Below, piece after piece: positions 9,264 to 15,000 of a stretch of 15,000 nt of DNA. Every line of letters starts with the position of its first letter. Position 1 is the stretch's first letter. The notes beneath the pieces were generated by a model, which worked only from the letters and a program-made list of their open reading frames with translations, searched no databases and was not told where the DNA came from. The position numbers were made by a program, and so were the translations under genes. Origin of the DNA: Actinidia chinensis (lineage: Eukaryota; Streptophyta; Magnoliopsida; Ericales; Actinidiaceae); the NCBI GenBank assembly GCA_009663005.1, contig VIGQ01001045.1, forward strand, positions 27,501 through 42,500, in the 5' to 3' direction.

Positions 9264-9885
9264 TGTTGGAAGTCCCAGCCATTGGAAGCCCATAGGATCA
9301 AAGCCCAAGCCAAGGTGAGAGGCCCAACGCCAATATACCCAAGCCCAGCCCAAGCCCGTAACCCATTCCTGGCTAAAAGAAGAAATGGGAAACGAGAGAC
9401 AGAGAGGAGAAGAGAAATGGGAAAGGAAGAGAATCTCTTGTCAGAAGAGGAGGCGCCGAAAGAGTTGAAGACGGCGGCGCCTTCCCCTCCTCCATGGTCA
9501 ACAAGGGTAGGCAGCCATGAAGCTCATTCGGCTTCTCTATCTGTGGTTCTATAATAGAGATGGTTGGTGGGAGAAATGGGGTGGCGCAGAGCATTGTGTA
9601 GCGAGAATTTTCTGTAAGAGTACAGAGAGCCTTGATCAGAGAGCGGCTGCTACTGAGAGATAGAGAGGTGAGTGAGTTGAGTGTGAGGTCTCCTCCTCTT
9701 GGGTAGTGTGGGTATTGTAATTCATTTCTGTATAGTGAATTATCAGATCCTCCCGTGGACGTAGGCATGTTGCCGAACCACGTAATCTTTGTCTGGGGGG
9801 TGTTGGGGTGTGTGTGTGGTTGATTTTGGTAGGATGGGGGTGACTGGTAACTCGGGGGTGGTGGGGTGGGGTTGGGGGCACAACA
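9264..9885 (+). repeat. 5' LTR (622 bases)
   Basis: Starts TGTTGGAAGTCCCAG, ends CACAACA, and aligns along its length with 12825-13384. Shared blocks include GGATCAAAGCCCAAGC, GAGAAGAGAAATGGGAAAGG, CTGTAAGAGTACAGAGAG and the copia-typical block GTGGACGTAGGCA...GCCGAACCA near 9756-9782. A TATA-like CTATAATA lies at 9549-9556. The last ~100 bases are expanded and G-rich compared with the 3' LTR. Confidence 0.92.
9549..9556 (+). promoter_or_regulatory. Candidate TATA box of the 5' LTR
   Basis: CTATAATA is conserved at the equivalent place in the 3' LTR (13113-13120), although the surrounding bases differ. The position in mid-LTR suits the U3/R boundary. No transcript evidence is available. Confidence 0.4.
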
Positions 9886-9998
9886 AGGGGGGGGGGGGGG
9901 TTGTTTATCGGGTGTGCGGGAGGGCGCAAATTGGGGCTTGGTGCATGTGGTGGCGGGCGGGGGTGTGGGGGAGTGTGGGGGGGGGGGGTGGGTTGGGG

Positions 9999-10045
<47 letters not shown>

Positions 10046-10053
10046 CGGGGGGG
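9787..10053 (+). repeat. Extreme G-rich tract with a 46-G homopolymer
   Basis: From about 9787 the + strand becomes dominated by G-runs. There are 14 Gs near 9887-9900, several runs of 4-13, then an unbroken run at 10000-10045, a C, and seven more Gs. It spans the end of the 5' LTR and the expected primer-binding site. The tract encodes spurious glycine-rich (+) and proline-rich (-) frames. It may be a real G-quadruplex-prone repeat or a base-calling or assembly artefact. Confidence 0.9.
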
Positions 10054-10660
10054 ATGGTCGGGGCTTCTTTGCCCTCTTCCTTACCCTTTCTTGCTTCCGC
10101 CACTTCTCCTTTCTCCCCCGCTTCTCATTTTTGGGGACCTCCACTGCCCTTCTTCGTACTTGTCTCTACTCCTCTCCCTCTCCCCACCTTTACTTCAAAA
10201 TCGAACTCAAACGAGCCCTCTCGCGCCGATTGAAGGTCGGAGAGTCAGATCCATGCGCCACACGCCCCGAGAGGTTGAAGACGACTGAGATTCACTCTCC
10301 ACGCGCCGCCATCGCCCGGGAAGTCCGCCCACTCGCCCTGTCATTCTCCCAGAGAGGGTCCTGACGCGCAGCACGGCGCCAACCACTCGCCTGCCACGTG
10401 GCCTCACGCGCTCTCACGCGCCCTGCACGGCGCCAGCCGAGTGGCGTTCAACTCTCAGCCGCGTACCCCACGCGCCGCACGCGCCCACGATCACCAGCGA
10501 GTGGGCGGCAACCGCTCGCCCACGCGTGCCACTCGCCCATCCGAGCCCAGCTCCGCGCCAAGCCACGTGCGCCGATCGCACACGCGCACCGCTCGTTGAC
10601 AACACGCGCCCGCCGCGCCGAATCCGTCTATCCATCTGAGCCTCGCCGGATCTTATGCCG
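10054..10660 (+). other. Retrotransposon leader: pyrimidine-rich then GC-rich untranslated region
   Basis: 10060-10200 is strongly C/T-rich on the + strand. 10200-10650 is GC-rich, with degenerate repeats of CCACTCGCC and ACGCGCC-type words. Open frames across it (for example 10398-10697 + and 10414-10674 -) follow from GC-rich sequence and have no recognisable domain. It lies between the 5' LTR and gag, so I read it as 5' untranslated leader. Confidence 0.55.
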
Positions 10661-10661
10661 T

Positions 10662-10798
10662 TTGACTGGGCCAACCAATGCCGTTGACCAGAGCTGATCC
10701 GCGTTGACCAGCCGATCCGCGACCAGTCAACTCCAGCCGTTGACCTGCGTCGTTGACCATCAACCCAGCGTTGACCATTGACCGGTCAAACTTTGACC
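10662..10798. promoter_or_regulatory. Array of ten W-boxes (WRKY binding motif) in the retrotransposon leader
   Basis: TTGAC[C/T] occurs on the + strand at 10662, 10684, 10704, 10740, 10753, 10771, 10778 and 10793, and as its reverse complement at 10725 (AGTCAA) and 10784 (GGTCAA). The 10778 and 10784 sites form a perfect palindrome, TTGACCGGTCAA. WRKY factors, which mediate plant defence and stress responses, bind this core. An isolated TTGACA also lies at 10595. The density is far above chance. Actual binding or enhancer activity is an inference. Confidence 0.6.
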
Positions 10799-10819
10799 GT
10801 TGAACCAAAGTAAAATTAC

Positions 10820-10985
10820 ACTTTAGTCCCTAGATTTTCTGATATTTTTCATTTGGTCCTGAAGTTGGAAATTCAATTTAGCCCCTGGAGTTTTGGAAAT
10901 TGTAATTAGTTCCCTGGAAAAATTGAATTTCAATTTTAGTCCCCTTGAGTTTTTGATTTGTGAGGTCATTTGGATCCCAGGAAGA
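10820..10985 (+). repeat. Degenerate tandem repeat (TTTAGTCCCT-type words)
   Basis: Variants of TTTAGTCCCTGGA recur about every 28-30 bases: near 10824, 10853 (TTTGGTCCTGAA), 10878 (TTTAGCCCCTGGA), 10906 (TTAGTTCCCTGGA), 10935 (TTTTAGTCCCC) and 10967 (CATTTGGATCCCAGGA). Each is followed by an AT-rich spacer. This pattern is seen in the untranslated parts of some plant transposons. Confidence 0.6.
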
Positions 10986-11090
10986 GTCTGATTTCGACGG
11001 AAAAGCCTATTCTGAGTTTTTGCTCGGCGTTCCGGATCCATCCGTCGGGGTCGGTTTTCGAAGATTTTGCTTCTTTATAGAGAAGTGAAT

Positions 11091-11840
11091 ATGGCGGAGT
11101 CTAATTTGGGCAGCTATGATTATGCTTATCCCCTCAAATTACGCTCTATGACACCGGGATGTGAAGACATCCTATTCTTGTCAAAGATTTTGCATGATCT
11201 TTAGAGAATAAAGGAGAAAAACCGGCGAGAAGCAGGTAGAGCTGGACGAAAATGAACAAGGAAAAAGAAAACAATCGGCTAATCAGACAGTGCATTGGAT
11301 ACGAGGTGTTCCAAACCACGTACACAAGAGACGAGTTGCTTACGATTTATGGACCAAATTGAGAAATATGTACCAAGCGACACATCTCAAACAAAGGCCT
11401 TATTGATGTTGAGGCTTGTGAATCTGAAACTTCTTTTAGAGAAGGACGGTGGCGGAACATACGAGCGAGTTTCCGAATTTGGTCCAACCAGTTGGCCAGT
11501 ATAGACCTCCTTTTGACGATGAGATTCCGGCTCTACGCTTTTTTAGTTCTTTACCAAAAGTTGGGAGCCTTGGTGGTTTCTCTCAGTAATTCCGCGCAGG
11601 CTGGAAGTTGACTTTGAGTACCTCAAAGGATGCCCTATTCAATTAAGAGCACGAAAGAAAGAGATGGGCAGACAGAGCGAAGTGAGTCGCAGGCCCTACT
11701 CTCAGACGGAAGCAGGGAAAGAGGTCGAGGTCACACCAGAGGAATAATGAGAGAGGACGGCCGAGGTCACAATCAAAGGGGTCGCAGTTTTAAGTGTTTT
11801 TTCTGTGACCCAGAAGGGCACATGAGATGAATTTCCAAAG
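11091..11840 (+). pseudogene. Copia gag (UBN2-type) with CCHC zinc knuckle, frameshifted
   Basis: Gag forms the cytoplasmic virus-like particle that packages element RNA. The likely start is ATG at 11091 (MAESNLG), after the leader. Across three frames the order matches copia gag: AYDLWTKLRNMYQ (11338-11376), LVNLKLL (about 11417), SEFxxL (about 11470), FDDEIPALRFFSSLPK (11512-11559), then basic RGRGH-rich repeats (about 11709-11780). The zinc knuckle CFFCDPEGHM starts with Cys at 11795. The fourth ligand, normally Cys, reads as a TTT codon context followed by PK, and a stop lies at 11828-11830. Several indels move the frame, so no full-length product is encoded as read. The family call is firm. 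Confidence 0.85.
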
Positions 11841-11941
11841 TATAAAACAAATATGCATCTTCAGAGACAGCATCAGCAGCGGCATCAGTGATGACAGATT
11901 CAATAATGATGCATCCTATTATCATCGGCAGATGAGATCCA

Positions 11942-12225
11942 GACTGGGTATTGGATTCAGGAAGTGCCTACCATTTTCTGTAGAGACAGGAAGATGTTTT
12001 CTCTACATACGCAGCATACGAGGGACCTGTACGGGATTGGCGAACAACACGACGAACAAAGTTGTTTGGCAAGGGAACAGTCCGGTTCCGCATGGCAGAC
12101 GGGAGTTCTGTGACGTTGACCGAGTAAGGCATTTCCCAATGACGGAAGAATTTGATTTCTATTGGAATGCTAGATTCCAATGGGTTGCAGCATTGCAGCT
12201 AAGGGATGAAGCTTGAGATTTCAAA
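11942..12225 (+). pseudogene. Copia aspartic protease remnant
   Basis: WVLDSGSAYHF (11945-11977) contains the catalytic Asp of the DSG motif (GAT, 11954-11956) in copia protease context. Downstream, in shifted frames, lie FSTYAAYEG, NTTNKVV and VRFRMADGSSVTLT (about 12088-12125), which match the rest of the domain up to the VRH block. The protease would cut Gag-Pol into mature parts. At least two frameshifts break it. Sequence after about 12190 departs from usual copia pol and no integrase follows. Confidence 0.8.
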
Positions 12226-12815
12226 GGTAAACAACGAATGGCTGAGGGGAAGGAAGATCAAAGGCTATATCGACTGGAGGGGAATTGTCCAGACAGGAAG
12301 AGACGCTGTCCGACATGGGTCCAGTGATATAAGACGGAAGATGCACAAGGGAAGCAACAGGTGCACACAAGCCACAAGCAAGCCGTCAGGGACACTGGAG
12401 AGCCAGAGGGGCAAGAGCGTCAAGGAATGCTTTGGACCGTGCGGAAGGTCTGACCAGAAAAGACCAGTTCAGCGTGCAGGATGTCCCTAGAAGTCCAGAG
12501 AAAGGAGACAAATCGTTCTGAAGAGTTTTTGTAAATCGACAGGCGCGACGTCGCCAAAACGAGTCTCTTTCACTCTCGCTTTTTTGATTAGTGGCAATGA
12601 TCTCTTACGATGTGTACACAAGAGAGAAGAAGGGAGCCACGACGACTCGCAAGTGATGTACTTTGTGAGCTCTCCGTGATGGGATGCAAGGCACCTAAGA
12701 GAGAAGTGGCAGGCACTTCAGTCTGGGAAGTGCTTGCCCATTGATGAGGGCAAGATATCTCGGATGCGTCTTGCAGATTTACTGGGGAGCTGGATCGATT
12801 ACCCCCAATGAACTT
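12226..12815 (+). other. Internal 3' region of the retrotransposon without pol domains
   Basis: The first part (12226-12490) encodes basic peptide in mixed frames (GRKIKGYIDW, RHGSSDIRRK, CTQATSKPSG) and resembles nothing catalytic. It occupies the place of gag-pre-integrase and integrase. 12490-12815 is non-coding and has a GGCAGGCACTTCAGTC/GGGAAGTGCTTGCCC-type inverted pair (12709-12750) that can fold into a hairpin. Reverse transcriptase motifs (YVDD, LDVKxAF) were looked for and not seen. Confidence 0.6.
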
Positions 12816-12824
12816 GAGGGGAGA
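12816..12824 (+). other. Polypurine tract
   Basis: GAGGGGAGA lies directly before the TG that opens the 3' LTR, the standard place for plus-strand DNA priming in LTR retrotransposons. Confidence 0.75.
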
Positions 12825-13286
12825 TGGTTTGGAAGTCCAGCCCAATTGAAGCCATAGGATCAAAGCCCAAGCCCAAGGGGGAGGCCAACCCATGATACCC
12901 AAGCCCAGCCCAAAACCCATAACCCATTCCTAGTATAAGAATGAAATGGGAAAGAGAGACAGGAGAGAAGAGAAATGGGAAAGGAAGAGATGGCTTGTCA
13001 TGAAGAGGAGGATCCGAAGAGTTGAAGACGGATGCGCTCCTTCCCTCCTCCATGGTCCACAATGGATGCAGCCATGAGCTCCGCCATGGCTCATCCTTCC
13101 TCTATCCGTGGTCTATAATAAGATGGTTGTGGGAGAAAGAACAGAGCAAGTGGGTACGAGAAATTTCTGTAAGAGTACAGAGAGGCTGTAGCAGGAGCAA
13201 GACTGAGAGATAGAGAGGTGGTCTTGTTGAGTGTGATCTCCTCCTCTGTTTTTTTTGTAATTCATTTCTGTGATAGTGAATTATCA

Positions 13287-13324
<38 letters not shown>

Positions 13325-13384
13325 GTAATCTGTCGTGTGTGTGTTTGATGTTGTAGAGTGACTGGTAACTCGTTTTGCACACCA
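12825..13384 (+). repeat. 3' LTR (560 bases)
   Basis: Starts TGGTTTGGAAGTCCAG, ends GCACACCA, and is followed by the CAGAT duplication. It aligns with 9264-9885 over its whole length, with many substitutions and small indels, and retains the TATA-like CTATAATA (13113-13120) and CCGTGGACGTAGGCATTG. Short open frames on both strands here are LTR sequence, not genes. Confidence 0.92.
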
Positions 13385-13472
13385 CAGATGAAGGATGTTT
13401 TTAAAATTAAGTTTGGGAGTTAAATCCGCCTGAATTTTATCCTCTCAATGGCTTCATATTGAAATACCTAAT

Positions 13473-13893
13473 GGCTCGTTTGGTTGGCGGATAGAGAGGG
13501 GGATAGTTTTAGAAGTGGTAACTTTGGAGGGGATAACTTTTAAACTTTGTTCTGATACTTTTTAGAATGAGTGGGATAGGGTGGGGGATAAGGAAGAAAA
13601 TATATAGATGAAACAAAATATAAAATTTAGATATTAAAATATAATTTTATTTTTTCTGTATATATATTAAAAAAATGATACATTTTGTTTCTCTTTATAT
13701 CTTTTTTTTCTTATCCCCCTCCCCCTTATCTCTGGATACTTTAGTAGGGTCCTAGTCACCCAAAAATTAATCCGCCTTCTATCCCCAGCTGGGGGATAAT
13801 TATCCGTGGCAATAATTATCCGCCTCCATATCCTCCAGCAAAACGCTGATGGGAAAAGTTATCCCCTCCAAATCTGGGCAAGCCAAACATGCC
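13473..13893. mobile_element. MITE-like inverted-repeat element (~421 bases)
   Basis: Ends read GGCTCGTTTGGTTGG (from 13473) and, reverse-complemented from the right, GGCATGTTTGGCTTG. Inside is a perfect 19-base inverted repeat (13523-13541 and 13854-13872, containing GGAGGGGATAAC), and a further inner pair around 13572-13605 and 13696-13730 (GGGGGATAAG-type). There is no coding capacity. I saw no clear target-site duplication, so the superfamily is uncertain; the GTTTGG terminal sequence would suit a PIF/Harbinger- or hAT-type MITE. Confidence 0.7.
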
Positions 13894-14328
13894 AGAAAAG
13901 GAAGTGGATTTTGAAATCCTACGGGTTGAAATTTGAATACACAATTACTATTTTACTCCTCTTATCGATATTTTACTCTCTTTCTAATAACTGGGTTCGG
14001 GGATAGTATGGGCGTTTTTAGATTTTTTGTAAGAGTAAATTTAACATTATATTTTAATCAGGAATTATTCCAATTACACATATGCCATATGCCTACACTA
14101 TATTCATGGGCATGATAAATTCATTTCATATCCAAGGGGGATTTGAAGATTTGAATAATAAAAACGTTATACAGCAAAGTATTTATTAAATGTCCGACCA
14201 AAAAGTCCAACCATCATCATTTCCGCGTATCGCCTCCACCACAGCCTATCATTGACACAAAACATTATACTTGTTTAAATTTTTTTTTCCCAGCATCAGT
14301 TCTCTTGCCACCATCTTACATCTAATTC
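13894..14328. other. Intergenic DNA, no gene seen
   Basis: Mixed AT-rich sequence with short open frames only (13806-14006, 13933-14115 on +), lacking recognisable domains, promoter elements or RNA genes. Confidence 0.5.
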
Positions 14329-14519
14329 AATGGAAAATGTTATGAGTATATCCAATTTGCACCTCAAATGTACACTTGAATACGGTGATCCCTTTTGAAT
14401 TACACTGGATGTGGGGTTCACCCAGTCCCCTTTTCAGTCAATACTCAGTCAATCCAATGTACCACCTCATCGTTGTCATGTAGATTGCAAGTTAAGTATA
14501 CTCATAACATTACCCATTT
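14329..14519. mobile_element. Short MITE-like inverted-repeat element (~190 bases)
   Basis: AATGTTATGAGTATA at 14336-14350 is perfectly inverted at 14497-14511. The similarity extends outward to about 14329 and 14519 with few mismatches and inward imperfectly. There is no coding capacity. A 3-base TTC lies on both outer sides, which is too short to prove a target-site duplication. Confidence 0.5.
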
Positions 14520-14705
14520 TCAATATTGAAAAATTATATTCTCAGAACGACGTCACCACCAGCCACACCTTACATTCCTTCCATCCAAAAGATAAGTTTT
14601 TTCAGTTGTGATTTTTTTAATTTTATCATTCATTTTTACCGCCATCATGTGGTCGTTGCCCCCCGTCCTTTTTCCTTACAACAGATAAATGTTAGCCCAA
14701 TATTT
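14520..14705. other. Spacer between two inverted-repeat elements
   Basis: No gene seen. It contains one GACGTC palindrome in AACGACGTCACC (about 14548-14559), a potential bZIP site shared in type with the next element. Confidence 0.4.
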
Positions 14706-14860
14706 AATATTGAGAAGTGCTACAGTTACAATAATTTTTGTACAACAAGTGTATAATATCGTAAACGATGTCGTTTTTGTATTGAGTTCGGCAAATACGA
14801 CGTCGTTTCACGGATGTTGTACAAAATTTGTTGTTAAACCTGCATTTTTTCAGTAATATT
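14706..14860. mobile_element. Small inverted-repeat element with AACGACGTCGTT-type core (~155 bases)
   Basis: AATATT-GAGAAGTGCTACAG...TTTTTGTACAAC on the left (14706-14747) pairs with GTTGTACAAAATTTGTTGTT...CTGCATTTTTTCAGTAATATT on the right (14816-14860). Between the arms are AAACGATGTCGTTT (14763-14776) and TACGACGTCGTTTC (about 14796-14809), two forms of one palindrome. TAATATT occurs at both edges (14705-14711 and 14854-14860) and could be a target-site duplication, although it is AT-rich. No coding capacity. Confidence 0.55.
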
Positions 14861-15000
14861 ATTGTTTTTGTTACAAAAAACAGTTTTCCAGATCGACAAT
14901 TGGTAGAAAAAAAGGTCGGCTGATGATCAGCCCTAAAAAAAGCGACCATGGCCACCAGGTTCCTCCAATCACGTAAAATGCATGGTGGCTCGGAGACTTG
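14861..15000. other. Window end, no gene seen
   Basis: Only a small perfect hairpin GGCTGAT-G-ATCAGCC (14917-14931) stands out. The final 60 bases are less AT-rich but too short to classify. Confidence 0.4.

Larger units (their letters stand above)
9259..13389 (+). mobile_element. Non-autonomous Ty1/copia LTR retrotransposon with gag and protease remnant, flanked by 5-base duplications
   Basis: The element proper is 9264-13384 (4121 bases). It is bounded by exact CAGAT duplications at 9259-9263 and 13385-13389, and its LTRs begin TG and end CA. In order it has the 5' LTR, a long leader, broken gag with zinc knuckle, an aspartic protease remnant, ~0.6 kb without a recognisable domain, a polypurine tract and the 3' LTR. 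Integrase, reverse transcriptase and RNase H are not present in any frame, so mobilisation would need a partner element. This matches the concept of terminal-repeat retrotransposons with a gag domain (TR-GAG). The gag type (UBN2 plus one CCHC knuckle) and the DSG protease place it in copia. The LTRs differ by many substitutions and indels, so the insertion looks old. Confidence 0.9.

Noticed and set aside
9886..9960. Primer-binding site after the 5' LTR
   Set aside because: No TGGTATCAGAGC or other tRNA-complementary stretch can be read; the place is filled by G-runs.
9789..10364. Long + strand frames rich in glycine, and minus-strand frames rich in proline (9636-10103)
   Set aside because: They are translations of the G-homopolymer tract, without domains, and lie in LTR/leader sequence.
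10398..10697. Open frames on both strands in the GC-rich leader
   Set aside because: Stop-poor GC-rich sequence gives long frames by chance; there is arginine-rich low complexity and no family resemblance.
12588..13380. Minus-strand open frames in the 3' LTR
   Set aside because: They match the antisense of the 5' LTR equally and carry no domain, so they are LTR sequence.
14917..14931. GC hairpin followed by an A-run, resembling a bacterial terminator
   Set aside because: The context is a plant nuclear genome, with no gene ending there.
1..15000. CRISPR arrays, prokaryotic operons or tRNA genes
   Set aside because: No regularly spaced direct repeats with unique spacers, no ribosome-binding-site-led gene runs and no tRNA cloverleaf were found.

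Overview
The window looks like nuclear DNA of a flowering plant, most likely a eudicot; I cannot name the species. The reasons are decayed CC-NB-LRR (NLR) disease-resistance sequence, a plant-type 25S rRNA fragment, a Ty1/copia LTR retrotransposon and several small inverted-repeat (MITE-like) elements in AT-rich DNA. I see no intact host protein-coding gene. Almost every recognisable coding stretch carries frameshifts and stops. Some of these may be uncorrected assembly errors rather than real mutations.

Positions 1-6235 hold the remains of a tandem NLR cluster on the + strand. Copy A (1-2910) runs from the coiled-coil domain to the last LRR and 3' UTR, but the middle of its NB-ARC domain is replaced by a ~600-base foldback sequence (704-1300). 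Copy B (3761-4112) is only the last LRR plus 3' UTR. Copy C (5111-6235) is the LRR half only. Directly before copy C lies the last ~936 bases of a 25S rRNA gene (4175-5110). It ends at about the mature 3' end of 25S and abuts NLR sequence with almost no spacer.

Positions 6236-9258 are AT-rich and without genes. They hold a ~180-base direct duplication (6481-6860), a 196-base hairpin element with 9-base target-site duplications (7007-7202, Mutator-like MITE) and a decayed LTR relic (8387-8496).

Positions 9264-13384 are one retrotransposon bounded by 5-base duplications (CAGAT at 9259-9263 and 13385-13389). It has two LTRs, a long unusual leader (G-rich tract with a 46-G run, GC-rich block, ten WRKY W-boxes in 137 bases), a broken copia gag with zinc knuckle, and a protease remnant. 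Integrase, reverse transcriptase and RNase H are absent, so it is a non-autonomous, gag-carrying copia element.

Positions 13385-15000 are host flank with three more inverted-repeat elements (13473-13893, 14329-14519, 14706-14860). Overall this is a decaying resistance-gene cluster with nested mobile-element insertions. I found no evidence of a new multi-gene system. The most unusual items are the rRNA/NLR junction, the W-box array in the retrotransposon leader, and the foldback sequence inside the NB-ARC domain.
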